Source: Litorimonas sp964610115 (lineage in GTDB: Bacteria > Pseudomonadota > Alphaproteobacteria > Caulobacterales > Maricaulaceae). From it: DNA of 37,241 nt. Shown here one piece after another: positions 17,063 to 25,658 of the stretch. The first letter of the stretch is position 1. Each line of letters opens with the position of its first letter. The stretch is from positions 1 to 37,241 of the forward strand of contig CAZSUW010000019.1 in the NCBI GenBank assembly GCA_964610115.1, in the 5' to 3' direction. The translations under genes were made by a program, and so were the position numbers. The notes below the pieces were generated by a model. It ran no database searches. It was not told where the DNA came from and saw only the letters and a list, made by a program, of their open reading frames with translations.

Positions 17063-17827
17063 ATGAAACATGTTCACGCCAGCCTTGTAGGTCTGTTCGC
17101 ACTCGGGCTTGGAGCCTGCGCAACAACGGGCCCATCACCCCAAGAGATGAAGACGCCCACCTTTACCGACGCTATGGCGCAGGATTTCATAAACGACATA
17201 GACGGGGCCGCCATCCACCCCGGTAGTGGATTTCGGTGTCCTGCCGATATTGACGGCCTGCCCCGCACGCGGGCCGAAATGAACGAGACAGATGGCGCGG
17301 ACCTGTTTTGTCACTATGTCAGCGACACCACACGGATGAGCCTCTTCCTGACGAGCGTCCCGCAAATGATGAGCGAAAAAGATTATTTCGCAGCCAGCTA
17401 TGTCGGCATGGAACAGGCTATGCAGCAAGCCGGATTCCGCATTGACAAAGAGGCCACAGACAGCTGCGACGAGGCCGCCGGCGCCACCCCCATGATGCGC
17501 AGTTTGATGTCTCAACTCCTCCCAGAAAGTGGCGACATTAATGAAGACATTAAAACGATACAGCTCAGCACCGCTTCCCGCGAGGTTCTCGTGATGACGA
17601 AAACGGATTCAACCTCGCTTATGATCTTCGATGAAGTCACACCGGGACGCTGGTTAAAGCTGCGCTATACAGGCCCATCCAAACCGGCATTGGACCCGGA
17701 AAAGGAAAGTACAAATTGCGCTATCGCGATCGAAATTTTCGACGCGCGGGAGACTGAAATCCGCAAATCCGCCGGGCTCATATCCGATCTGGAACGCATC
17801 GTATTGGAAACTGAAAATCCAAGTTAA
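17063..17827 (+). CDS. Lipoprotein of unknown function
   Basis: A 254-residue protein with a clear lipoprotein signal (LGLGAC, Cys19) and a strong GGAGGG ribosome binding site. I do not recognise the mature domain. It has three further Cys in the body region (FRCPADIDG, LFCHYV, DSCDEAAG) and another near the C-terminus (NCAIAIEIF). A segment from about 75 to 120 resembles an alpha/beta sheet region. It follows the GMC gene by 48 bp and could be in its operon. A perfect stem TTAAGC-GGCGT-GCTTAA spans its stop codon (17824-17840). Confidence 0.75.
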   Translation: MKHVHASLVGLFALGLGACATTGPSPQEMKTPTFTDAMAQDFINDIDGAAIHPGSGFRCPADIDGLPRTRAEMNETDGADLFCHYVSDTTRMSLFLTSVPQMMSEKDYFAASYVGMEQAMQQAGFRIDKEATDSCDEAAGATPMMRSLMSQLLPESGDINEDIKTIQLSTASREVLVMTKTDSTSLMIFDEVTPGRWLKLRYTGPSKPALDPEKESTNCAIAIEIFDARETEIRKSAGLISDLERIVLETENPS

Positions 17828-17894
17828 GCGGCGTGCTTAAGGTGTGTCGCTAGAATGGATTGTCCGCGCGAGGCCCTTTCGTTAAGTCAAGGCC

Positions 17895-18671
17895 ATGAGT
17901 AACCAACCGCCATCCAAGACTGACCCCTGGCTGGATTGTTACGTCGTGGACGACGCCGCTGTGCCGCTAGAGCCCGGGCGCGCGCGGCGGGCGTGGATGG
18001 ACGCGACGCCGGACCGCTTTGCCTATCGCTGCCTGCCACTGGCTATCGCCAATAGTACGGGCTGGGAGCTGCGCTGCCCGTTCAAGCTGGAAATTGAATG
18101 GGACGGCGGCGACAGCATAGAGGCGCTGCGGGTCAGCAGCCCATATGCCAAGGCCGATGTGCCGCGTCTGGCCGTATCGCATTTCAGCCACGGCATATTG
18201 ACCTTTCATACGGGCTATCTTTTCCGCACACCGCCGGGCTGGGGAATTTGGGCTATGGGACCGCCCAATATGCCCAAAGACGGAATTGCGCCTTTATCGG
18301 GCCTTGTCGAAACGGATTGGCTGCCCTTTCCCTTCACGATGAATTGGAAAATGACGCGCCCCGGGCGTGTGAGTTTCAATAAGGGCGAGCCCTTTTGCTT
18401 TATCACCTTGCAACAACATAGGCGGCTGGAAGCGATTGAACCCAAGCGGCATTTACTAAGCGATGATCCGGAATTGACCGAGGATTACCGCCTGTGGAGC
18501 GAGTCCCGAAACGAATTTAATCACCGCATGAAATACCGCTATCCCGACGTCGTCGAACAGGGCTGGCAACGCCACTATATGCGCGGCGACACACGCCCCC
18601 GGACAAAAGGCAAAGCCGGCAAAGCCCCGGATCACATTACCAAGCGGCGGCTAAAGCCGATGACTGAGTAA
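17895..18671 (+). CDS. DUF6065 family protein
   Basis: The 258-residue soluble protein matches the DUF6065 pattern: an early R-x-x-WMDATPDRFAYRCLPLAIAN (about 33-52), GWELRCP, a central SHFSHGILTFHTGYLFRTPPGWGIWAMGPPN (around 96-126), and LVETDWLPFPFTMNWKMTRPGRV (about 136-158). The C-terminal tail is Lys/Arg-rich. The family has no established role; similar genes sit near glycan, tailoring or stress genes in other genomes. There is no signal peptide. It ends before a terminator and is convergent with the M13 peptidase gene. Confidence 0.8.
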   Translation: MSNQPPSKTDPWLDCYVVDDAAVPLEPGRARRAWMDATPDRFAYRCLPLAIANSTGWELRCPFKLEIEWDGGDSIEALRVSSPYAKADVPRLAVSHFSHGILTFHTGYLFRTPPGWGIWAMGPPNMPKDGIAPLSGLVETDWLPFPFTMNWKMTRPGRVSFNKGEPFCFITLQQHRRLEAIEPKRHLLSDDPELTEDYRLWSESRNEFNHRMKYRYPDVVEQGWQRHYMRGDTRPRTKGKAGKAPDHITKRRLKPMTE

Positions 18672-18692
18672 GAAAAAACGGCGGCCATAAAA

Positions 18693-18723
18693 AACGGGGA
18701 CCGAAGCCCCCGTTCTATTTGTT
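18693..18723 (+). terminator. Intrinsic terminator after the DUF6065 gene
   Basis: AACGGGG (18693-18699), loop ACCGAAGC and CCCCGTT (18708-18714) form a 7-bp stem followed by CTATTTGTTT. The A-rich left flank could serve the opposite strand. Confidence 0.82.
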
Positions 18724-18737
18724 TCGTCTAATCGTTT

Positions 18738-18811
18738 CGCCGCTCGCTAGAGCTCGCGGCGCCTTCGTTTATTTCGATTAACAATCGAAATATTCTGACC
18801 TTCGATCAGAA
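18738..18811. terminator. Three further hairpins between convergent genes
   Basis: CGCCGC (18738-18743) pairs with GCGGCG (18756-18761). ATTTCGATT-AAC-AATCGAAAT (18771-18791) is a perfect 9-bp stem. TTCTGA-CCTTCGA-TCAGAA (18793-18811) is a perfect 6-bp stem. They lie directly after the M13 stop codon as read on the minus strand and may end or stabilise that transcript. None has a long T-run. Confidence 0.45.
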
Positions 18812-18822
18812 ACACTGCGGCG

Positions 18823-20931
18823 CTACCAGATCTTCACGCGCTGTTCGGGCGGGATATACATGTCGTGGTCGGGGCCAACGTCGAAGGCTTCATACCAGGC
18901 ATCAACGTTACGCACGATGCCATTGGTGCGAAACTCGCCCGGGCTGTGGGGGCCGTTTTTGATCTGCGCCCGTAGCGCTTCTTCGCGCCACTTAATCGCC
19001 CAAACCTGCGCCCACGCCATAAAGAAGCGTTGATCGCCGGTTAGGCCGTCAATGATTGGCGCCTCTTCACCGCCAAGCGAGCGCCTATAGGCTTCATAGG
19101 CCATAGTCACACCGGTCAGATCCCCAATGTTTTCGCCAAGGCCCAGACGCCCGTTCAGGTTTTCACCCGGAAGCGGTTCAAAGGCGCTATATTGATCGGC
19201 GAGCTTGCTGGCGCGTTCTTCATAGCGAGCGGCGTCTTCCGCCGTCCACCAATCGCGCTGCACGCCGTCGCCATCGGATTTGCGGCCCTGATCATCAAAG
19301 CCGTGACCCATTTCGTGGCCGATCACAGCACCAATACCGCCATAGTTCACTGCTGGGTCCGCATTCGGATCAAAGAAAGGCGCATCCAGAATGGCGGCCG
19401 GGAAGACGATCTCATTCAAGGTCGAGTTATAATAAGCGTTCACCGTTTGCGGTGTCATGCCCCATTCTTCGCGGTCAATCGGCCCGCCGAGGCGGCCAAT
19501 TTCATCAGCATGGTTCCAGGCACGAATGCTTTTCATCGTGCCGTAGAGATCGTCCCGATCCACGGTAAGACCCGCATAGGTCTCAAACGCACTCGGATAA
19601 CCGATTTTTGGGCGAAACTTAGCGAGCTTATATTGCGCTTCTACCTTGGTTTGTTCGCCCATCCATTCCAGATTATCGATCCCGTCTTTAAACGCATCAC
19701 GCAGATTTTCGATCAGGTCTTCCATTTGCGCTTTGGAACTTGGCGGGAAGTGACGGTCGACATAAACCTTGCCGACCAGCTCGCCGAGGGCGCCATTGAC
19801 CATAGACACACCGCGCTTCCAGCGGGGGCGCTGTTCTTCCTGACCGCGGAGGGTTTTGCCGTAGAATTCGAAATTCGCGTCATCGATACGCTTTGGCAGG
19901 ATCGCCGAATTACTGCCAATCAGACGGGCTGTCATATAATCGCGCAGCACTTCCATATCGGTCGTGGACAGCACTTTCGCCGCCCCTTCCATAGCTTTCG
20001 GCTGGCGCACGATGAAGGCGCTTTGGCCGTCCAGCCCCTGCGTTGCCATGGCGACATCAATCGGAAAGCCCGGCATTAAGGCGCGGATTTCGCTTAAATC
20101 CATCTTATTATAGGTCGCGTCGCGATCCCGGTTTTCAACGCGCGTATTATAATTTTCGGCCAGTGCCGTTTCGAACGCCACAATCGCATCCGCGCGTAAC
20201 GTCACATTATCGAGCCCGGCTTCGGTCAGAAGGGTCGCGATATAATCGCGATAGGCTGAAAGAAGGCTCTGCCCCTTTTCGCTATCATCGAAATAATAAT
20301 CGCGGTTTGGAAGGCCGAGGCCGCTTTGATTGAGATGGAAGATGTATTGATCATTCTGTTTCGCATCGATCCAGACATAGCCGCCGACTGGACCGCCAAC
20401 CCCTAAGAGCGGATCGGTCATCGTAGCCACGGCGTCATCCAATGTGGACACAGCGCGCACACGCGCCAGATCGGCTAAGATGGGCTCAAGACCCTTGGCC
20501 TCAATCGTGTCGACATCCGTGTAAGCAGCGAAAAGATCGCCAATGCGCTTTTCATCGACGCTGGGGTTAACTTTAGACGCACTTTCTTCGATGATTTCCC
20601 GCACACGAATTTCGGCCTGATCCGCGAGGACATTGAAAGAGCCATAGCGCGAGCGATCCGCCGGGATCTCCGTGCGCTCCAGCCAGCCGCCATTGACGAA
20701 TTGGAAGAAATCATCGCCCGGATGAACGCTTTCATCTTTCGCTGTCAGATCAATCCCGAATGTGCCGAGCTTGGCCGGCGCAGCGGCGGCGCTCGCATTA
20801 GTCTGGGCCTCAGCAGCAAGTGTCGCATTGGCTGTGACGCTGTCCCCGCCCGTATTCGCCGCTGGCGAACAGGCCGCCATTACGGTCACGCTCGCCAAAA
20901 AGCTCGCCGTTAAAAGCATGGATTTTTTCAT
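18823..20931 (-). CDS. M13 family (neprilysin/PepO-like) metallopeptidase lipoprotein
   Basis: The product (702 residues from the ATG at 20931, preceded by GGGGA) is a zinc endopeptidase of the M13 family. A lipoprotein signal (VMAAC) anchors it; the longer in-frame start adds only 11 residues. The zinc site is HEMGH at 539-543 with the third ligand E600 in GENIGDLTG. The substrate-binding NAYYNSTLNEIVFPAAIL precedes it. The C-terminal YEAFDVGPDHDMYIPPEQRVKIW matches the usual ending (PxxRVxIW), with Trp last. The N-terminal helical domain starts near GDDFFQFVNGGWL. It probably degrades periplasmic peptides. It lies 67 bp after the RND pump gene on the same strand and may be read from that operon. 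Confidence 0.95.
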   Translation of the reverse strand: MKKSMLLTASFLASVTVMAACSPAANTGGDSVTANATLAAEAQTNASAAAAPAKLGTFGIDLTAKDESVHPGDDFFQFVNGGWLERTEIPADRSRYGSFNVLADQAEIRVREIIEESASKVNPSVDEKRIGDLFAAYTDVDTIEAKGLEPILADLARVRAVSTLDDAVATMTDPLLGVGGPVGGYVWIDAKQNDQYIFHLNQSGLGLPNRDYYFDDSEKGQSLLSAYRDYIATLLTEAGLDNVTLRADAIVAFETALAENYNTRVENRDRDATYNKMDLSEIRALMPGFPIDVAMATQGLDGQSAFIVRQPKAMEGAAKVLSTTDMEVLRDYMTARLIGSNSAILPKRIDDANFEFYGKTLRGQEEQRPRWKRGVSMVNGALGELVGKVYVDRHFPPSSKAQMEDLIENLRDAFKDGIDNLEWMGEQTKVEAQYKLAKFRPKIGYPSAFETYAGLTVDRDDLYGTMKSIRAWNHADEIGRLGGPIDREEWGMTPQTVNAYYNSTLNEIVFPAAILDAPFFDPNADPAVNYGGIGAVIGHEMGHGFDDQGRKSDGDGVQRDWWTAEDAARYEERASKLADQYSAFEPLPGENLNGRLGLGENIGDLTGVTMAYEAYRRSLGGEEAPIIDGLTGDQRFFMAWAQVWAIKWREEALRAQIKNGPHSPGEFRTNGIVRNVDAWYEAFDVGPDHDMYIPPEQRVKIW

Positions 20932-20954
20932 GTCATTTTCCCCAAATGTGAGAC

Positions 20955-20978
20955 GCACGCCCATCCCTTTGGGCGCGC
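20955..20978 (-). other. Stem-loop between RND pump and M13 genes
   Basis: In the leftward transcript GCGCGCCCA pairs with TGGGCGTGC around loop AAGGGA: 9 pairs, one of them G-U. No T-run follows, so it is not a classical terminator; it may trim or stabilise the message between pump and peptidase. Confidence 0.4.
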
Positions 20979-20997
20979 ATTGTTAGTGTTGTTCCGT

Positions 20998-23900
20998 CTA
21001 TTCCGCCGGTTGCGGGCTGCCGCCCGAACCCATGGACGGCGGGCTATCCGGCCCATTGGCAATTTCGAAATCGTCCAAGGCCATGGCCAGTTCCGGATTA
21101 TAGGTCGATCCGAAGCCCGGCAATTTTTTGCCATGCCAAAGCCCGCGGAAGAAGCGCGAAATATCGACCCCAATTCCGTACATGGCCGGCACGAGCATAA
21201 GCGTCAGGAAGAAGTCGAACAGAACGCCAAAGGCCAGCGCAACGACCATGGGCTTTAAGAATTCCGCCTGCGGGCTGGTCTCGAACAGGATCGGGATCAG
21301 GCCGACAAAGGTCGTGACAGACGTGAGCAGGATCGGCCGGAAACGGGCCACACACGCATCCAGCATCGCTTGATAGGCCCCTACCCCCTTGGCCCGCAAT
21401 CGATTGACATAATCGATCAGGACAAGGTTATCGTTCATCGCCACCCCGGTCGCGGCCAGGAAGCCGAAGATCGAGAACATCCCAAACGGCACATTGGTGA
21501 TGAGGTTCCCGAAGATCATCCCGACCCAAGCAAAAGGCAGTGCGATCAAGATCAAGAAAGGCTGTGCGTAAGACCGGAAGGCGATTGCCAGCAAAATATA
21601 AGTCGACAGCAAAATTACGATCAGGCTGATATTCAGCTCGCGCATAAAGGTCTGCTCGATCTCATCTTCACCGACCGTGATACGGCTGGCGCGAGGGTGA
21701 CGCAGCTCCCATTGCGGGAAGAAATTCTCGGTCATGTCTTCGCGAATTTCCGTCACGCGGGAGCGTTCGCCGCGCACACGCGCACCGGTATATTCCACGC
21801 GTTTCCGGTCACGACGATTAATACGCCCGACGCCTTCGGCGATTTCAACTTCGGCCACAGAATAGAGCGGCACTTCGACGCCATTGGCGGCACGAATGCG
21901 CAGGTTATTCAGACTATCAATGCTTTCACGTGCCTCTTCCGGATAGCGGACATAGACGGCCACATCTTCGCCGTTGCGCGGCAGACGTTGCACCTCGCGG
22001 CCAAAGAAGGCTTCGCGGACCTGACGCGTCACATCTTGCAAAGTGATGCCGAGCGTCTCTGCCCCCGGTTTCAGGACGAAGCGAATTTCGCTGGCGGAAC
22101 TTTCCAGACCATCCCAGGCATTATTGATGTCCGGATAGCTTTCCATGTGGTTTTTAATGTCCAACACGGCGGCGCGCAGATCGTCTTCATTGGACGCGGC
22201 CACCCCAAAGAACAGGCCACCACCCTGGCCAGAGCCGCCTTCGGTAAAGCCATATTGCACGCGGAAGGCATCCGGGATCGGCCCGACATATTCTTCCAGC
22301 TTATCCGCAATGTCTTTCGAGCTAATGCGTCGGCGTTCATCATTGGCCGCCAGACCCAGATAGCCTTCGACAGAGCGGCCTTCGGCGATTGTGCCGGGCT
22401 TATCAATGATCGGACCCGGAATGCCGAAATCGGCTTCGGCATTCGCGTTGAGCAAGGCAATACCGCGGTCCACCTGGCCCCGCGCCTGCGCGACGCGTTC
22501 AAAGGAGGTCCCTTCCGGGAAGCGGGCATTCACGCTGATCATGTCGCCTTCGACTTCGGGGATGAAGGCCGTGGGCGCGATGCCGGACATCAGAAACGCA
22601 AAGGCCATGCCGAGTAGACCCACAAACGTCGCCAGTGTCACGTAGCGCCAGCGGATTAGCATGGCGACGAAAGGCCGGAAGCGGTTCTTGGCAAATGAGA
22701 CGAGGCTTTCTGCGATCTTGTTTTGCAAAGCCAATAAGGGGTTCGAGCTTGGCTCGACATGTTTCATATTCCGCAAGTGCGCCGGGAGGATGAAGAAGGC
22801 TTCGATCAGGGAGAAGACCAAGACCGCCACAACGACCAAGCTGATCTGGCTGAAGATCGCCTGGATGGGCCCGCTCATAAAGAGGAAGGGAAGGAACATG
22901 ATGATCGTGGTGATGACGGCAAAAAAGACCGGCTTGGCCACCATATAGGCCCCGCCAATCGCGGCGCGTTCGCCTTCTATCCCGTTCTCATTATGCAGGT
23001 GGATCGACTCGCCCACCACAATGGCATCATCTACCACAATCCCGATCACCAGTAAGAAGGCGAACAGGCTGATCATGTTCAGCGTGATACCAATGAACGG
23101 CGCAATCGCGATCGCACCCATAAAGGCAGCGCCAATCCCGATCGTCACCCAGATCGCCACTTTCGGGCGCAGGAAGAGGATCAGAACGATCAGCACCAAG
23201 ATCATCCCGGTAATGGCATTCCCTCCAATCAAGGACATCCGGCTGTCAAACATGGTCGAGCCGTCAAACCAGATGCGGAAGTTCAGATCCGGCGGCAGGC
23301 GGTCGCGAACAGACTGTTCAAATTCGCGGATCGCTTCGCCGGACTGGGTGATGTTCATTTTGTCGGGCGACACGACTTGGAAAATGGCCGTATTCTGCCC
23401 GTTAAACTTGGCCTCGAAATCATCGGTCGCAAAGCCGTCAATGACATTGGCGATATCGCGGACGCGCACAATGCCGCCTTCTGCGGTTTGCCGCACGATA
23501 ATCTCGTCAAATTCGTCGGCACTATTGGCGAGCGACCGCGCGCGGAGCTGTAAGTTCCCGCCCGTGGTTTCCACCGTGCCGGCCGACAAATTGACAGAGC
23601 TGCCGGAAATCGCTTGGGCGACCTGACTAAAGGTCAGGCCGTAGCGGCGCAGCGCCTCTTCGCTGATTTCAATCGTGACCTGTTCGGGGACTTTTGAAAT
23701 TTGTGTCGTCAGCTGCAGGCCCGGAAGTTTGGACAGTTCTTGCCGGAGCTGTGTCGCTTCGCGCTGCAGCGTCAGTCGGTCCATATCGCCGTAAAGCGCG
23801 AGATACATAATATCGGCGCGCGCATCCCAGCGAAAGACTTGCGGGCGAAACGCATCGGGCGGCAGGTTTTGAATCCCGTCAACGCGGGCCTTCACCTCAT

Positions 23901-24219
23901 CGAGCAGCTTTTCGTAATCCGCATTGATCTTGGTGCGGATATTGACATTGGCCGAACCTTCGCGGGCATTGCCTTCAATGTAGTCAATCCCGTCCAGACC
24001 ATCGACGGCTTCTTCAATGCGTACCACCAGCTGTTGTTCCACATCGCGCGGGCTCGCCCCCGGCCAGGACACATTGATCGACATGCCGTTGACAGTCGTT
24101 TGCGGAATAAATTCACGCTGCAAATTAAAGTAGCCGAAAATGCCCCCGACAATCATCAGGAACATAAGCAGGTTCGCCGCAACCGGGTTGCGGACGAAAT
24201 ATGTGATCAGGGTTCTCAT
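20998..24219 (-). CDS. RND multidrug efflux pump inner-membrane subunit (AcrB/HAE1-like)
   Basis: This 1073-residue proton-driven transporter has the RND plan: a first helix (about 11-31), a large periplasmic loop, helices 2-6, a second loop, and a C-terminal helix block. The paired proton-relay Asp are D397 and D398 in GIVVDDAIVVGESI. The ending PDSPPSMGSGGSPQPAE is a disordered tail. It exports small molecules from the periplasm or inner-membrane leaflet with the adaptor and outer-membrane factor encoded just upstream. Its ATG overlaps the adaptor stop by 4 bp. Substrate range cannot be read from sequence. The non-CusA spacing and absence of a metal Met cluster argue against a heavy-metal pump. 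Confidence 0.94.
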   Translation of the reverse strand: MRTLITYFVRNPVAANLLMFLMIVGGIFGYFNLQREFIPQTTVNGMSINVSWPGASPRDVEQQLVVRIEEAVDGLDGIDYIEGNAREGSANVNIRTKINADYEKLLDEVKARVDGIQNLPPDAFRPQVFRWDARADIMYLALYGDMDRLTLQREATQLRQELSKLPGLQLTTQISKVPEQVTIEISEEALRRYGLTFSQVAQAISGSSVNLSAGTVETTGGNLQLRARSLANSADEFDEIIVRQTAEGGIVRVRDIANVIDGFATDDFEAKFNGQNTAIFQVVSPDKMNITQSGEAIREFEQSVRDRLPPDLNFRIWFDGSTMFDSRMSLIGGNAITGMILVLIVLILFLRPKVAIWVTIGIGAAFMGAIAIAPFIGITLNMISLFAFLLVIGIVVDDAIVVGESIHLHNENGIEGERAAIGGAYMVAKPVFFAVITTIIMFLPFLFMSGPIQAIFSQISLVVVAVLVFSLIEAFFILPAHLRNMKHVEPSSNPLLALQNKIAESLVSFAKNRFRPFVAMLIRWRYVTLATFVGLLGMAFAFLMSGIAPTAFIPEVEGDMISVNARFPEGTSFERVAQARGQVDRGIALLNANAEADFGIPGPIIDKPGTIAEGRSVEGYLGLAANDERRRISSKDIADKLEEYVGPIPDAFRVQYGFTEGGSGQGGGLFFGVAASNEDDLRAAVLDIKNHMESYPDINNAWDGLESSASEIRFVLKPGAETLGITLQDVTRQVREAFFGREVQRLPRNGEDVAVYVRYPEEARESIDSLNNLRIRAANGVEVPLYSVAEVEIAEGVGRINRRDRKRVEYTGARVRGERSRVTEIREDMTENFFPQWELRHPRASRITVGEDEIEQTFMRELNISLIVILLSTYILLAIAFRSYAQPFLILIALPFAWVGMIFGNLITNVPFGMFSIFGFLAATGVAMNDNLVLIDYVNRLRAKGVGAYQAMLDACVARFRPILLTSVTTFVGLIPILFETSPQAEFLKPMVVALAFGVLFDFFLTLMLVPAMYGIGVDISRFFRGLWHGKKLPGFGSTYNPELAMALDDFEIANGPDSPPSMGSGGSPQPAE

Positions 24220-25658
24220 TCTGACGATCCTCCTGCGGACGCGCTTTCGCTATTATCGCCCTCACCGTCTGCGTCATCTGACGTTTCTGTGTCTGCGTCC
24301 TTTTGGCGCTCGCCGCGGCGACCTTTCTTGCCTTGCGCTTCGCGTTCGCGCTTCATCCATTCCGGCTCTTCCGGCTCAACCAGAACGACGCTCGGGTCAT
24401 TGACGTCGAGGACCTGCAAAGGCAGCGACACGCGAGAGCGCTCCATCGGCGACAACACCACTAATTCGCCCGCCTCTACGCCCGAGCGCAACACAGCGCG
24501 CGACGGGCTGGCATCCAGAACAGACACAGAGCGAATAGACGCTTTGCCTTTGTCGTTCACCACATAAACCTCGTCACCCACGCGCAAGCCGTCACGCGGA
24601 ATGACAATGACATTATCCAGACGACGCCCGGAAATGGCGGCATCGACAAACAATCCCGGCGCGAGCGGCACACCATTTTGGGACGCCCCATCACCGTAAG
24701 GATCTTGCACTTCGGCGATGGCGAATAAGGCCCGCGTTTGCGTGTCATAAGCCGCGTCGGTCCGCATGATGCGGGCGTCCCATTCCTGATATTGCCCAGC
24801 GATAACGGTCGACAGGGTCACAGCGGGCGCGGTCTCGCGACTATCGGCAACATAGGCCAGTGGCAGATCAAGCTTGGACAAGTTATCGTCTGTGAGGGGC
24901 AAGCGCACTTCAATAATGTCAGTTGAGAAAATCTGACCCAGACGCGCGCCCGGATTGACGAACTGCCCCACATCAGACGCTTTTGAGCGCACACGGCCAG
25001 AAAACGGCGCAACGACAGAGGTTCGGGTCAATTGCAATTTGGCATTTTCCAAATCGGCGCGCGCAGCGGTCAAAGCCGCTTCGGCCTGCTGACGCTGCGG
25101 CAGACGTAAAGCCAGCGGGCTGGGTTCACCCCGGCCTAATTCTTCATAATCCTGCCGAGCGATTTCACCTTCGGCGATTTCGCGCGCCAAAACTTGTTCG
25201 GCTTGGGCGACTTGCGCTTCGGCGCGGATAACGGCCACATTAAAGTCAGCCGGATCAATGCGCACGAGCGTTTCGCCGCGCTTGAAAATCCCGCCTTCGA
25301 TAAAGTTTGGCGACACATAAACGATCTTACCGCCGACTTGTGGGACAAGGTCGATTTCCGTGCGCGGACGCGCTTCGCCTTGGGTCTGAACAGACAGAAG
25401 AACGGAATCCATGCGCGCATAATCCGCCTGCACACCCAGTGGCGTGAACGGACGGCGTTGGGTTTCTTCTTCTTGGTTCATCGCAATGACAATGCCCGCG
25501 ACGACGCCCAGCCCGATCAGAGCCAGTAGCGAGAAAAAAATGGACCGGAAAATCGGATATTTTTGTCGCTGCTCCGGCTCAGGGTCTGAAAAGCCCGTTG
25601 AGCCGCTCGCTGCCCTTGGCGCGCCGCCTATCGTGTTCACTGTGGTATCGATACTCAT
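24216..25658 (-). CDS. RND efflux periplasmic adaptor (membrane fusion protein)
   Basis: The 480-residue adaptor has a cytoplasmic N-terminus of about 36 residues and one membrane helix (about 37-60). A barrel-sandwich (lipoyl-like) half follows with GGKIVYVSPNFIEGGIFKRGETLVRID. A helical hairpin (about 140-200) comes next, then the second half ending in VVAPFSGRVRSKASDVGQFV and a C-terminal beta domain. It bridges pump and outer-membrane factor. A charged tail after about residue 425 is rich in Lys, Arg, Asp, Glu and Ser and is unusual in length. It overlaps both neighbours by 4 bp. Confidence 0.92.
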   Translation of the reverse strand: MSIDTTVNTIGGAPRAASGSTGFSDPEPEQRQKYPIFRSIFFSLLALIGLGVVAGIVIAMNQEEETQRRPFTPLGVQADYARMDSVLLSVQTQGEARPRTEIDLVPQVGGKIVYVSPNFIEGGIFKRGETLVRIDPADFNVAVIRAEAQVAQAEQVLAREIAEGEIARQDYEELGRGEPSPLALRLPQRQQAEAALTAARADLENAKLQLTRTSVVAPFSGRVRSKASDVGQFVNPGARLGQIFSTDIIEVRLPLTDDNLSKLDLPLAYVADSRETAPAVTLSTVIAGQYQEWDARIMRTDAAYDTQTRALFAIAEVQDPYGDGASQNGVPLAPGLFVDAAISGRRLDNVIVIPRDGLRVGDEVYVVNDKGKASIRSVSVLDASPSRAVLRSGVEAGELVVLSPMERSRVSLPLQVLDVNDPSVVLVEPEEPEWMKREREAQGKKGRRGERQKDADTETSDDADGEGDNSESASAGGSSE

